Below, piece by piece: positions 34,916-45,065 of a stretch of DNA of 64,000 nucleotides (within the stretch, counting starts at the first letter, position 1; every line of letters starts with the position of its first letter). Source of the DNA: Phytophthora hibernalis (taxonomy: Eukaryota; Oomycota; Peronosporomycetes; Peronosporales; Peronosporaceae); the NCBI GenBank assembly GCA_012656075.1, contig JAAKBF010000149.1:1-64000 (forward strand). Direction: 5' to 3'. A model generated the notes under the pieces. The model was not told the origin of the DNA. It did no database searches and saw only the letters and a program-made list of their open reading frames with translations. The position numbers were made by a program, and so were the translations under genes.

Positions 34916-35968
34916 ATGAAGCTGACGGATAGCAGGCTTTCGGCGGCTCAGCAGCAGCTCGACGAGCTTGAGTGCATGCTCAGCATGTTCCCCGATCAAC
35001 AGGAGCTACAGGCTGACATGCAGGCCAAGTCTTTGCTCGAGGAATACCTCGCTGAGGGCTACGGAGCCGCCCAACCACCACGACCTGAGTGCCAGATTCA
35101 GTACACATTTTACTATCAGGTGATACCATGAATGTTGTAATTGGAGACTGAAGTGCCTTGCTCATACCGGTACCATAATATGTTGCTATGTGAACAGGAT
35201 CTAGCTTTCGGCCGTGAGGTGCCGTCATTGACACTCACGTGTCCACCACGATACCCAGAAAGTGGGTCCATGACGTTCGAAGTGCAGTGTCCTCAACTTT
35301 CACGGATGGATATGGAGAAACTGCACGCTGAGCTGGTCGACTTGAGTTCTGCTGCTTGTGCGGTTCAAGAAGTGGTCGGGCTGCAGCTGTACCAGCATAT
35401 GCAAGAGTTTCTATCTCAAGTGCACTTCAATACAAACTTCGACGATCAAGTTGTTCCGGTCTGTGCTGCTGAGAATGAATTATCGCCGGTGGTGCTGGGT
35501 CGCCGTGCCATTTACTTCCACCACATCATTGCATCCAACAAACGGCGTGTGGTGAAGGAGTGGGCATTAGAGCTGCAACTTGGTGGGTTTAGCAAGATTG
35601 GCTGGCCTGGCGTCGTGATTGTCGAGGGTGCTGAAGACAATGTGCAGGAGTATGTGCGTCGACTCCAACATCTTCGCTGGAAGCAGATCACAGTGCGAGG
35701 TGAGCAGACGGAAGAATTAAGAGAGGGTTGCTCAAGAGGTATCGAGTCGCTCAGACGTCTACCTCGAGGTTTTCATGAGTTCCCGGAGAATGGCATGTCT
35801 GACTTGGCTGCTGCCTGTCGTACTGCTGGCCTGGAGGAACTATTTCTCACCACCATGAAAATCTACGGGCGATCGGAGGATAACGATGTAGCTGAGGGTC
35901 TGGAATCTACGAAAGAGAGCACGAGCAAGAAGAAAGGTAAACGACATGGACAAAAGTCTGAAACATGA
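34916..35968 (+). CDS. RWD-domain protein, RWDD2-like
   Basis: The gene has two exons: 34916-35119 and 35198-35968. The 78 bp intron starts GTGATA and ends GAACAG, and splicing in phase joins TFYYQ to DLAFGREVPSL. The N-terminal RWD domain has the CPPRYPE motif typical of the fold. The C-terminal half, with RRAIYFHHIIAS and IGWPGVVIVEG, matches the DUF1115 part of RWDD2 proteins. The tail is Lys-rich. The true start is the ATG at 34916, 47 bases beyond the Harbinger target site, so the transposon sits in its promoter. This is a conserved eukaryotic gene; its exact role is not well defined. Confidence 0.85.
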
Positions 35969-36005
35969 AAAGCGCCCACAGCAAGGGCTCTATGAGAGGA
36001 ACTAT

Positions 36006-38760
36006 TTACACTCGTTGCTTCTTGGTCTTTCCACTGGCAGCAGCCTTGCCACGCTTCCGTGGCTGCTTGATGGTTTGCACCTTGGTCTGTACCTTTTCTT
36101 CCTTTTCCTCCTCATCTGCTTCGTTATCACTGTCCGTCTTCTCCACGGCTGACTCGCTTTCGCCAACCGGCAGCAAATTTTTCATGGTCACAATACTAAA
36201 GTCCACGAGGTAAGACATCTGGAGCATGCGGTCGATACGCTGGAAGTGGCGCTCGCTGTAAGCAATAAGAGCCTCTACGGTCTTGGAAACTCCATCCAAC
36301 GATTTCAGGCGGCTAGGAGGCAGCTCACGAAGAATTGTGCTAACCAGAACTTGGCACACATTCGTGTTGCGAGCGTTAGTGTTCCAGTCGCGCAACCATT
36401 CTGTCAACGTCGTCAGCTGCTCGTCCTCCAGACTGACCACCCCTGGCGACAATATGTCCTCAGGCGAAAAGTTGTCCGGGTCAATCGGTTTACCACCTGG
36501 AAGCACGAGCTGATCCTTGTGCCGCGGGCCTTCAAGCAGGTCGCGCAGAATCTGGAGCATGCGGTTCGGGTGGTTCAGCTCAAATGCGAGTTGCACAGCG
36601 TCCAGCAACTTGTTGTTGCGCAGGCAGTTGAAAAGTTCCTGCTCCTTTAGCAGCTTGGCGTCGCGGTCATCCTGCTGAGAGCGCTCCTCCTCTTCCGTGA
36701 AGTCACGCCAAAGGTTGATTGTAGAATCGGCACCACCACTGACCATCTTGGAGCTGTCCTTCGACACAGCGAGAGCCCAAATTTTATCCTCGTGATTGTC
36801 CAGCGTAGCCTCGCACTCGTTGCTCTTGATGGTCCAGAGCTTCACGAGTCCATCCGCACCCGCAGACAGCAGCTGCATACCAGCGCAAGCGAACTGCACA
36901 TTCAGCACAGACGCAGTGTGGCCCTCGAACGTCTTCAAGCACGAGAAGTCCTTGGCTGACCACACCTTGACAGTCTTGTCACCACTAGCAGACGCAAGGC
37001 ACTGATCGACCGGAGAAAACTCAACAGCCCACACACCACGCTTGTGGCCACGGCAAACACCAGCCAACGTCAGGAGACGACCGGCACCCCCTGCTGCGAG
37101 TGCCACACCTTGATAAGCTTATCCTGCAATGCACTAGCAATAAAGCGGTCATTGGGCGAGACCGCAAGGGCGTTCACATCTTTGTCGTGAGCTTTCACAG
37201 CACCCAGGGTGGAAATCGACAGCTCCGTGGGTGGAGGCTTCGCAGGTGTAGCGTAGGATCCAGCAAGTGGCTGAAGGCTCCACATCTTTAGAGTCTTGTC
37301 CGAGCTACCAGTAACAAAGAAAGCAGCACCTGTAGCAAAGCTGGAAGCGCGCTGCGAAATAGCAACCGCGCCAAGAGACTCAGTGTGACCAGCGCAAGTG
37401 GCCACACAGCGCGGCAGATTCTTGCTTGTCTTCTTACCACCAGTAGGCCGCAGATCCCAAAGCCGAGCGGTCCTGTCCTTTGAAGCACTCACAAGCCATC
37501 GACCATCTGGGGAAACCGAAAGTGCCATCACAATGTCTGTGTGGCCCGAAAGGAGATCGCAAGACAGCGTGTTGCGGTTCAGAAGACGAATTTGTTCGCT
37601 GTTCGTGGCCACGGCAAGCAAATCCGAAGGCGCTCCGCTTGCATCAGCCGCCGGGACGTACTTGAGGTTAAGAATGTCGTCGTTGTAGCCGATAATCTGA
37701 GTGCGTCGAGACAACTTTTCATCAAACACCAGGAATTTCTGCTCTGAAGACACAACGACAACTTCGCTGCGTGCAGCAGATCCGTGTACGTAAGAGACGC
37801 CGAGACATCCGACTTTTGTGTGAACACGGTTTCGCAAACGCTTCCGCTGCTACGCCACAACCGAAGCGTGCCCATCTCTCCAGCAGTCAGGAAGTAGATG
37901 GACTTGTTATCCTGCGTCTTGTCAGCCGCTTTCGTGACGCACTTAAATGTCGACGGCACTACCACGAGTCCTTCAACAGCTTCGTGCACCAGCACCGTCT
38001 TGGTGAGCTTGTTGTCCCTCAAGTCCCAAAAGTTAACCACCTTGTCACGTCCAGCGGACAGCATGGTGTAGCCATCTTCCGAGAAGGCCACACTGGTAAC
38101 GAGGCTCATGTGGTCCTGGATGCACGCCACCTGCTTCTGCGTGTACAAGTCCCAGACGCGCACGGTGGCGTCGTCACTGGCCGACATGAGCGAAAGTCGC
38201 GCCGCGTCCGGGTGGAACTGCACGAGAGTCACGATACCAGAATGACCGCGGAAGTTGTGCGTGCAGAAGCCCTTGTCCACGTCGAACATCTTGACTGTGC
38301 GGTCGCTGCCTCCTGTGGCCAATAGAGTGCCCGACGGGTCGAATCCCATTGCCAGCACGGGCGTCTCATGAGCCTTGATCGTACGAACACACTTGAAGGT
38401 GTCCAGGTCCCACACACGCAGCAACAGGTTGCGGCCAGCCGTCACGAGCTGGTTCTTCTTGCCTGGTCTCACAGCGAACACCACGAAGGACTCCTTGGCC
38501 TCCTCGTCCTCCACGTCCTGCTGCAGAGTGCGCTGCAGCTCTCCGGTCTCGGCGTCCACGACGGCCACGTCGTCGTGCATCATGCAGGCCATGAGCGCCT
38601 TGGGCTCCGAGTCGGGGCCTGCGCGACCATGGAAAAGCTCCACTTTGCCGCCCGTGTACACACCCGCGTGCGTCTTGACAGTGCGCCAGATCTTGGACAG
38701 TCCTGAGTGGCTTGAATAGCTGCCAGAAGCGCCGGCGGCGACCTGCACAGCGTCCGTCAT
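36006..38760 (-). CDS. UTP13: U3 snoRNP WD40 subunit UTP13 (TBL3-like)
   Basis: The start ATG is at 38758-38760. The protein has two WD40 propellers; WD repeats ending RVWDL, VNFWDL, ARLWDL and VKVWS are visible along the frame. A C-terminal Utp13 domain follows at about 36600-36180 (LDAVQLAFELNHPNRML and LTTLTEWLRDWN). A Lys/Arg-rich tail ends at 36006. UTP13 belongs to the small-subunit processome and is needed for 18S rRNA maturation in the nucleolus. The frame is broken twice by single-base shifts, near 37805 and in a GGGGG run near 37085, though the sequence is otherwise well conserved. Its 3' end converges with the RWDD2-like gene, 37 bases apart. Confidence 0.9.
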
Positions 38761-38835
38761 GGTCGAGAGGCACGTGAAAGGTTACGGTGTGACGACCGAA
38801 GACCACGCAAGCTTTCGCGAGGGCAAATACTGGTC

Positions 38836-39498
38836 GTGAACAAACACCTGCCGAGTTTCCCGTACTACACAACCTCCACCGCAAGTCACAGAATTACAGC
38901 TGCAGCCTTCTGGAATGAGGCGTTCTTTGAAGTTGGGCCGTCAACCAACAGTAAACGAAGCACCAATAACTCCCAGAGCAACTCGCGCATCACTCAACTC
39001 TACGATACATTTTACGCGTTCCTGGATCACAACTCGCCAGCTCTCAAGCCAATATTTCGGTCGTCGATGGTGGTGCGCAGCAAGGTGCTGGTTCATATCA
39101 GCGCTGGCTTGCGGACTATTCTAGTAGGAGACAATATGGTGGAGCGTGTGGAGAGTCTGATGCACACACATCTGCGTTTTGGCGTCAAGATGGAGCACTA
39201 CGATCCACTGGGAGTCGCTCTGATATTTGCCATGAAGGAGTGTTCTGGTGCATTGTGGACGCCTCAAATTGAAGAGGCCTGGCGCCGATTGTACGCTCTC
39301 TGCTGCGTCATTCTACTCGACGCTCACCGGCGTACGATGGACCAGCATGTATCCAAGGCTCGCGAGATGGCCAAGGCGGGAGGTAGCCCCAACATCAACG
39401 ACCTCCAGTCCAATTTACGCCCGCAATCGATCAAAGAGAATTCAATCGCTCCAGCTAGCACAACAACTTCATGTAACAGTGTTCGGATGAATCCTTAG
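38836..39498 (+). CDS. Globin-like protein
   Basis: The pattern ALKPIFRSSM, then a probable proximal His in HTHLRFGV, EHYDPLGVAL and LWTPQIEEAWRRLY matches the single-domain globin fold (helices E to H). The start is uncertain: the open frame begins at GTG 38836 and the first in-frame ATG would cut off helices A-C, so a 5' exon or a base error is possible. It is divergent from UTP13, with 75 bases between the frames. The function would be oxygen or NO binding, inferred from the fold only. Confidence 0.65.
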   Translation: MNKHLPSFPYYTTSTASHRITAAAFWNEAFFEVGPSTNSKRSTNNSQSNSRITQLYDTFYAFLDHNSPALKPIFRSSMVVRSKVLVHISAGLRTILVGDNMVERVESLMHTHLRFGVKMEHYDPLGVALIFAMKECSGALWTPQIEEAWRRLYALCCVILLDAHRRTMDQHVSKAREMAKAGGSPNINDLQSNLRPQSIKENSIAPASTTTSCNSVRMNP

Positions 39499-39651
39499 AC
39501 ATTAATAAATCACTTGCAGGGCTGAGACGATTGCGTGGTGCTCTTCGGCACAGATACGCAAGTGCGAAAGGGAGTAACCAAGGGTACGATATGTAGTAAC
39601 CTTCCTTCCAGAAATTCTCCCTCATTCTAGAATCTGCCGCGTGGAGGAAAG
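39499..39651. other. Intergenic leader of right CRN
   Basis: The last 50 bases (CCAGAAATTCTCC... to GGAAAG) are similar to the leader of the left CRN, which suggests a shared promoter/5' UTR. Confidence 0.5.
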
Positions 39652-40208
39652 ATGGTGAAGCTCTTCTGTGCTATCGTTGGTGTGGCAGGAAACGCTTTCC
39701 TGTGGACATAGACGCGGGTCAGTCGGTGGGAGACTTGAAGAAGGCGATCAAAATGGAGAAGCCGAACACTATCACGTGCGACGCGGACCAACTGCAGCTC
39801 TTCCTGGCGAAGACGGCGGACGGCGCGTGGCTCGAACTGGCGCGCAGCTGTGGCGCTCGATGAACGTGGACATCCGCAAGGCTGCGTGCAGATGGATCCC
39901 TTGCTGTGTCAAGAACGTCAAGTACTTTGGAGATAATTTTCAACCGGGTGAGGGCCATGTTCACGTTCTGGTGGTGGTTCCGGGTCATGTTCGCGTTGAC
40001 ATTGGTGGAACTGCTTCCAGAGCGCTGAAATATAAGCGTACGTATTCTCGCCCCTAATCGTTTGAATATGCTGTTGCTAATTTTCTTGTGTAGAGCAGGA
40101 TACAGACGGTGGATCATCAACGCTCAATGCTTCGTACCTGTCATATTGGCGGTCATTACAATCATTGTTTTGGCCTTCGGAGAGAATCCAACCGACGAAA
40201 AAGGATGT
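39652..40208 (+). pseudogene. Crinkler (CRN) effector gene, right
   Basis: The ATG at 39652 starts the same 16 residues as the left CRN, then one base is missing near 39700 and the frame ends. In the next frame LFLAK is encoded at about 39806-39820, followed by TADGAW. A further shift leads to YFGDNFQPGEG and HVHVLVVVP (39956-39982). The inverted repeat begins exactly at 39956. Downstream, a GT-AG intron of 56 bases (GTACGT...TGTGTAG, about 40038-40093) could join a short second exon ending near 40208. CRN proteins enter host plant cells; this copy is broken at least twice. Confidence 0.8.
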
Positions 40209-40520
40209 TTAACAGCTCCTGGCCGCTCGCTTATCGTGTGTCGGATGATTGGTGTTGACATTGCGATGGGGGCGATTCTGTCATATTCGCAACATTGGAA
40301 ATCGAAGCTTGACAACATGATCGAGGTAGCGAAGGACGAGACACCGTTACAAGCCCAGCGACAAGAAATGACCGACCTGACTTTTGCTGCTGGAGCGCAG
40401 CATCAAGAATTGACCGAGCACACTTCGCTGCTTCCTGCTACTGAAGCTCAGCGACAACCTCAACAACAACAACCCTCACAGAGCACAAAGAGAAACAGAG
40501 GAAGAGGAAAGAGGAAATGA
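40062..40520 (+). CDS. Putative membrane protein ORF
   Basis: The 152-codon ORF has one or two hydrophobic segments (MLLLIFLC near the start, then FVPVILAVITIIVLAF), a soluble middle and a Gln-rich, Arg/Lys-ending tail. It overlaps, in another frame, the possible second exon of the CRN. It lies at the edge where CRN sequence meets Polinton sequence and could belong to either. I do not recognise the family. The first 30 bases look like an intron ending TGTGTAG, so the true start may differ. Confidence 0.35.
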   Translation: MNMLLLIFLCRAGYRRWIINAQCFVPVILAVITIIVLAFGENPTDEKGCLTAPGRSLIVCRMIGVDIAMGAILSYSQHWKSKLDNMIEVAKDETPLQAQRQEMTDLTFAAGAQHQELTEHTSLLPATEAQRQPQQQQPSQSTKRNRGRGKRK

Positions 40521-40604
40521 TTAATAATTTAATGGAAGCATTGTGTTTTCAACTTCTCAATTACCAAGTATTTGTTGATCGATCGTGATAAATATAAAGT
40601 TAGT

Positions 40605-40611
40605 AATATAG
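40605..40611 (+). promoter_or_regulatory. AATATAG start-proximal motif
   Basis: The motif lies four bases before the ATG of the gene at 40616. It is one of a series of (T/A/C)ATATAG motifs placed next to Polinton start codons. Confidence 0.45.
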
Positions 40612-40615
40612 TAAC

Positions 40616-40819
40616 ATGGCGTACTCTCCTGAGCAATACCAAGCTAGCAAGGAACGTATCAAAGCAGCACAGAAGCGCTACTACCAGCGCACACGCGACG
40701 CTCGCTTGTCGTATCAAAAGAGCTACGACGACAAGAATAGAAAGCAGATTCGAGCTCGCAAGCGTAAGCCCAGAACCGAACTTAACGAAACAGAAAGCGC
40801 TGAAACTGAACTTAATTAA
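40616..40819 (+). CDS. Small basic Polinton protein
   Basis: This 67-residue protein is rich in Lys, Arg, Gln and Tyr up to residue 50, followed by an acidic tail (ETESAETELN). Its helical, positively charged character suggests nucleic-acid binding, which is inference only. It is the innermost clear Polinton gene and precedes the polymerase by about 230 bases of AT-rich sequence. No known family is recognised. Confidence 0.65.
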   Translation: MAYSPEQYQASKERIKAAQKRYYQRTRDARLSYQKSYDDKNRKQIRARKRKPRTELNETESAETELN

Positions 40820-41040
40820 TTAATCAATTTTTTCTCAGATAAAAAGTCAAGAATATAGCCAATGACTGACGCCGACAACACGCTTCAAATAACTGGCTTA
40901 AAACCTCCACCAAGGCATACTCCAAATATCTGAATTAATTCATTTCAGATTTTTGTATATTAGTATGATATAAAGTCGATCCTGATACAAGATCCAAAAG
41001 ATTATAAAGTCATATCTACGAAGAATAATATACCCAACAA

Positions 41041-41047
41041 TATATAG
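41041..41047 (+). promoter_or_regulatory. TATATAG motif before polymerase gene
   Basis: TATATAG is followed by GCAACATTTGC. No ATG follows at the usual distance; the ATT six bases on may be a decayed start. Confidence 0.4.
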
Positions 41048-41050
41048 GCA

Positions 41051-41840
41051 ACATTTGCACACGAGCTCGAAGGATTAAAGAGATTAAATATCCAAGCTAT
41101 CAAATGGGGTAGTAGCTACCGTGTTAAGGTGCGTGGTAGAACGGGTAAGATGGTTTATGTAAGCAACGTTTCGCGCCCAATCAACCTGAGATTGGTAGCT
41201 AAGCAGTACAATGTTTCGATTGAAACCCTTGAGAAACACTTGTCGCCTGACTACAAGGCTGATCCTAAGTACCGTTTTTACAATGGTAATCACATGGAAT
41301 CACACCTATATGAGGGTGTTGAGCCTTCTGTTTTCTACGACAAGCTCGAGAATGTTCTTTCGACTCAGGCGAGTGCGTTTAAGGTAAATGTTGCTCTTGG
41401 GTAAGAACTTGTAAGCAAGACCGATCCTGATGATACTCGCTACTTCTATCCAAATCTCGCTACCACGTATGTGTTCAATAAGCCTGTCGCTATCAACAGC
41501 AAGGCTGATATTCGAAAGAAGGTGATTTCGGAAATCCGTTCTATGGAGTTGGCTGACAAACTGAACTACCCCAGCTCCGGGTATAAGCTCAAGCCGATCA
41601 CTGCATTCAAGATATTCATCTACCATCGCGACCATGCTCTGGGGACAGCGAAACTGTCATCCCTCAGATTATTCGCGAAAACAAGCATGTAATCAACTTC
41701 CCTAAGACCAACAACAAGTGCGTCTTCCACTGCATCGCCTGGCATACATTCCAGAGCTCTAAGAAGGATCCTCGCAGAATTCAGGCTCAGGTGAAGGAGG
41801 CATTCAAGCGCTATTGCTCTTTCAAGGGGGTTAACTAAAC
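41051..41840 (+). pseudogene. DNA polymerase B, N-terminal part
   Basis: The frame is open from 41051 (GLKRLNIQAIKWGSSYRVKV) to a TAA at 41402-41404, where the left arm has a sense codon. A one-base loss near 41645 then moves the frame. The end contains NKCVFHCIAWH, a conserved patch near the end of this N-terminal region. At 41834-41836 an in-frame TAA separates it from the exonuclease part; the right arm has one G more than the left there. Function: the N-terminal extension of protein-primed Polinton polymerases, role uncertain. Confidence 0.7.
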
Positions 41841-41841
41841 G

Positions 41842-43440
41842 TTGAGCCTATTTCGAAGCTTCAAGCCCATTGACCTACTACAGCTCGATGAGGTTGAGGA
41901 CTGCTTCCAACATGGTATTAACGTATATAATATGGATGTAGTTTCTGGAAATGTAAAATGCATTCGTAGATCGGACAAGGGGTATGAAGCTATGGATATT
42001 CTATCGCACGAGAATCACGCTCTTTACATTAAGAACATCGATATGCTTCAGTCTAAGTATCAATGTCCTAAGTGTGAAATGGTTTTTATCAGCGCTGAAA
42101 AGCTGAAAAATCACAAGAAGAATCAGTGTGAGCTTGTAAATATTGAGAGCTTCCCCGCTGAGCCAACTATTTACAAACCGGCTCAGAACACGATACGATC
42201 ACTGCTTACTAAGTATTCCATCAAGGATGCTGACCAGTACATCGATCACTTCATCGTTTATGACTTTGAGGCCATTCTTAAGCCTACCGCGACTCAACAC
42301 GGGGAGAATACTGTCTTCACGAACGAACATATTCCTGTGTCAGTATCAGTAGCTGATAGCTTAACCGAGGAGGTGCGTTGCTTTGTAAATGACGATCCAA
42401 AGGTGCTGCTTACGGATATGTTCAAATACATCGGTGATGTATCCGTGAAGATCCAGCAGTACAATGTCAATAAGTACAAATTGCTTCTTCAAAAACTCAT
42501 CAATGCTCACGGTCTGACAGGCATGGAACTTCCAGGTGTAAAGCTTGGTAAGACCTACAAGATGCCTGATGTTGAGAGTTGGATTGAAGAGGGGAAGTAT
42601 GCCAGCTTCGTTGACTTTCACCGCAGTCTTGGTTTTGGTAAGCAAAGATCTGATTACGGGAAACGGAAACAGCAAGTACCACTATTCGGCTTCAATTCTG
42701 GTCGATACGATCTTAACTTGATTAAGAAGGATTTGTTTGCCGTAATTGGTACCGACAACATCAAATCTGTCATCAAGAACCCCAGCTACATGTGCATTGC
42801 TACATCGGACATGAAAATGCTTGATATCACTAACTATGTACCAGCTGGTACTAGCTACGACAAGTATCTTACAACATATCTCGGTGGCTGCAAATGCGAT
42901 GACAAAATTAGATGTGTATGCGGTCTTGGCAAGGGTCTTTTCCATTACGAGTACATCACCGCGTTCAATGTTCTAAACCAGACTACTATCCCGCCTAAGT
43001 CAGCTTTTGATAGCAAGCTCCGTGGAACAAGCATCACCGGCGATGACTACGAACGAGTGAAGTTCGTGTGGGATTACTACGAGATGAAATCGATCAAAGA
43101 CCTACTGATCTGGTACAACAATCTCGACGTAGTCCCTTTCATCAAAGCTATCAAGGCTCAGCGAGAGCTATTTAAGCGTTTCAATCTGGATATGTTTGCG
43201 GATGGAGTGTCCCTACCTGGTCTTTCAGAGAAGGTCATGTATCAGACCTGCTTCAATAATCTCCAATTTCCGGATAAGAAACCTGCTAACGCATTCCAAT
43301 TTCCAGCTAAGCGCATGGCTGGCTACAAGAGTCAGGACGCTAAGGCAAAGCGAAAATTTGGTATGACACTCGAGCACTTGAATACATTGCTGCAAAAGCA
43401 AAAGTATCTGTGGTCTATGCTACTGTCAGCTGACTGCTGA
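41842..43440 (+). CDS. DNA polymerase B, exonuclease part
   Basis: This 532-codon ORF carries the 3'-5' proofreading domain: Exo I IVYDFEAI (about residue 140), Exo II GFNSGRYDLNLI (about residue 292) and Exo III WYNNLDVV (about residue 437). A CxKCEMVF...H zinc-finger-like stretch lies near residue 75. The real start is in the upstream part. It ends at a shift near 43400, where a second frame (CGLCYCQ ... DRINHNLGHIDGNI) continues into the next ORF. The right copy is intact here; the left copy is split. Confidence 0.92.
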   Translation: MSLFRSFKPIDLLQLDEVEDCFQHGINVYNMDVVSGNVKCIRRSDKGYEAMDILSHENHALYIKNIDMLQSKYQCPKCEMVFISAEKLKNHKKNQCELVNIESFPAEPTIYKPAQNTIRSLLTKYSIKDADQYIDHFIVYDFEAILKPTATQHGENTVFTNEHIPVSVSVADSLTEEVRCFVNDDPKVLLTDMFKYIGDVSVKIQQYNVNKYKLLLQKLINAHGLTGMELPGVKLGKTYKMPDVESWIEEGKYASFVDFHRSLGFGKQRSDYGKRKQQVPLFGFNSGRYDLNLIKKDLFAVIGTDNIKSVIKNPSYMCIATSDMKMLDITNYVPAGTSYDKYLTTYLGGCKCDDKIRCVCGLGKGLFHYEYITAFNVLNQTTIPPKSAFDSKLRGTSITGDDYERVKFVWDYYEMKSIKDLLIWYNNLDVVPFIKAIKAQRELFKRFNLDMFADGVSLPGLSEKVMYQTCFNNLQFPDKKPANAFQFPAKRMAGYKSQDAKAKRKFGMTLEHLNTLLQKQKYLWSMLLSADC

Positions 43441-43495
43441 TACCGCTTCAGCGGATCGTATCAACCATAATCTTGGCCACATCGACGGCAACATC

Positions 43496-45025
43496 TTGGT
43501 CAGCTGCGTAAAGTGCAACACCGCTCGAAAAGACATGTCGCTTAAGGGGTTTCGGTATAAGAAGTTGCTTGAGTTCAACTCGGACAGACTGGTCTACTCG
43601 ATCGACAAGGAGGAGAAGGATATCTACTCTAAGATGAAGGCCAACATTACTGGAGGTCCATCTATTATCTTCAATCGCTACGCTAAGCGTAATGACACGA
43701 AGATTCGCGGTGGTAAGGTCTGTAAGAAAATTATCGGATACGACGCTAACGCTGTATACCTATGGGCTATTGGTAATGAGATGCCATGCGGTCGATTGAC
43801 TATGGTTGAAGCGTATGATGATATCATCGATGACATCAAAGCAGACAAGGTATTCGGCTTTCTCGAGTGTGATATTCGCACACCAGAGCACCGCAAACAG
43901 TACTTTCGTGAGTTGACTCCAATTTTCAAGAATGTACTGATCGACTGTACGAATGAGAGCGTCATTGGTAAGCACATGTTCGATCACAATGAGGCGCGCA
44001 AGCAAAGCCGAGCAAAGCCAGCTCGCAAGTTGATTGGTAGCTACTTTGGTGAAAAGATTCTCATCTACACTCCTTTGCTCAAGTGGTACCTTTCTCATGG
44101 TATGGAGATCACCAAGACTTACTGCTTTATCAAGGCCAGCTCTCACAAGGCTTTTGCTCCTTTTATGGAGGCTGTATCAAACGCTCGACGAGAAGGTGAT
44201 GTTGATAAGTCTAAGGCGATGATTGCTGAGATGATGAAACTTGTAGGCAACAGTGCTTTTGGTCGATCTGGAATGGACATGAGCAAGCACAAAGAGGTCA
44301 AGTATGAGTCGAGCGACAAAGGTATTAAGAACAAGATCGAACACTTTACGTTCCATGGCTTGGAAGAGCTTAACGATGCGTGTGAAATCACCATGAAGAA
44401 ACGCCGACGTAATAACAAGAACCCAATCCATTTGTCGATTGCTATCTATCAGCTTGCGAAGCTACGTATGCTTCAGTTCTACTACCACTGCATAGATTTC
44501 TACTTCGACCGCTCTGACTTCCAGTACCAGGAGATGGACACTGATTCAGCTTATATCGCTTTCAGCTGTGATAATCCGTTTCAAGACTGTATCAAGCCTG
44601 AGCTACGTGCTCACTTCAAGGAGCATAAATACGATTGGTTCCCACGCGACTTCAACACTGAGGTAGCTAAGTTTGATCGCCGTACCCCTGGTTTGTTCAA
44701 AGATGAATGGTCAGGTGATGCTATGGTCTCACTATCGAGTAAGAACTATATTTGCTATCTACCCGACGAATCTTACAAGGTAAAAGTTTCAGCGAAGGGT
44801 GTTCAGCAGGGAGGTGGTCGAAACAATGGTGTTCTTAATCCTGATGGGTTTGAGACTGTTGTACGGGATCGCATCACGCTACAAGGTACAAACAAGGGGT
44901 TCACACTATCGAAAGAAACCAAATCTATCATAACCTATACTCAAAACAAAACAGCGCTCAACTACTACTATGACAAACGTCGAGTACTTGATGATGGCAT
45001 CACGACTGAACCACTTGATATTTAA
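43496..45025 (+). CDS. DNA polymerase B, polymerase part
   Basis: This 509-codon ORF has palm motif A YDANAVYL (about residue 83), motif B KLVGNSAFGR (about residue 250) and motif C DTDSAYI (about residue 347), the hallmarks of protein-primed family B polymerases. At its start CVKC pairs with upstream CGLCYC to form a likely zinc-binding, HNH-like insert between the exonuclease and palm. The enzyme would replicate the Polinton genome. It ends 40 bases before the integrase start. Confidence 0.93.
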   Translation: MVSCVKCNTARKDMSLKGFRYKKLLEFNSDRLVYSIDKEEKDIYSKMKANITGGPSIIFNRYAKRNDTKIRGGKVCKKIIGYDANAVYLWAIGNEMPCGRLTMVEAYDDIIDDIKADKVFGFLECDIRTPEHRKQYFRELTPIFKNVLIDCTNESVIGKHMFDHNEARKQSRAKPARKLIGSYFGEKILIYTPLLKWYLSHGMEITKTYCFIKASSHKAFAPFMEAVSNARREGDVDKSKAMIAEMMKLVGNSAFGRSGMDMSKHKEVKYESSDKGIKNKIEHFTFHGLEELNDACEITMKKRRRNNKNPIHLSIAIYQLAKLRMLQFYYHCIDFYFDRSDFQYQEMDTDSAYIAFSCDNPFQDCIKPELRAHFKEHKYDWFPRDFNTEVAKFDRRTPGLFKDEWSGDAMVSLSSKNYICYLPDESYKVKVSAKGVQQGGGRNNGVLNPDGFETVVRDRITLQGTNKGFTLSKETKSIITYTQNKTALNYYYDKRRVLDDGITTEPLDI

Positions 45026-45055
45026 GCAGCTAACCACTGGGGATTTTTTAATGTA

Positions 45056-45062
45056 AATATAG
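45056..45062 (+). promoter_or_regulatory. AATATAG start-proximal motif
   Basis: The motif lies three bases before the integrase ATG (45066). Confidence 0.45.
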
Positions 45063-45065
45063 ATC

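Noticed and set aside
36246..36650. Plus-strand ORFs opposite UTP13 (for example 36246-36650, 37771-38325, 38368-38719)
   Set aside because: They lie wholly inside the well-supported UTP13 frame on the other strand and look like GC-driven shadows.
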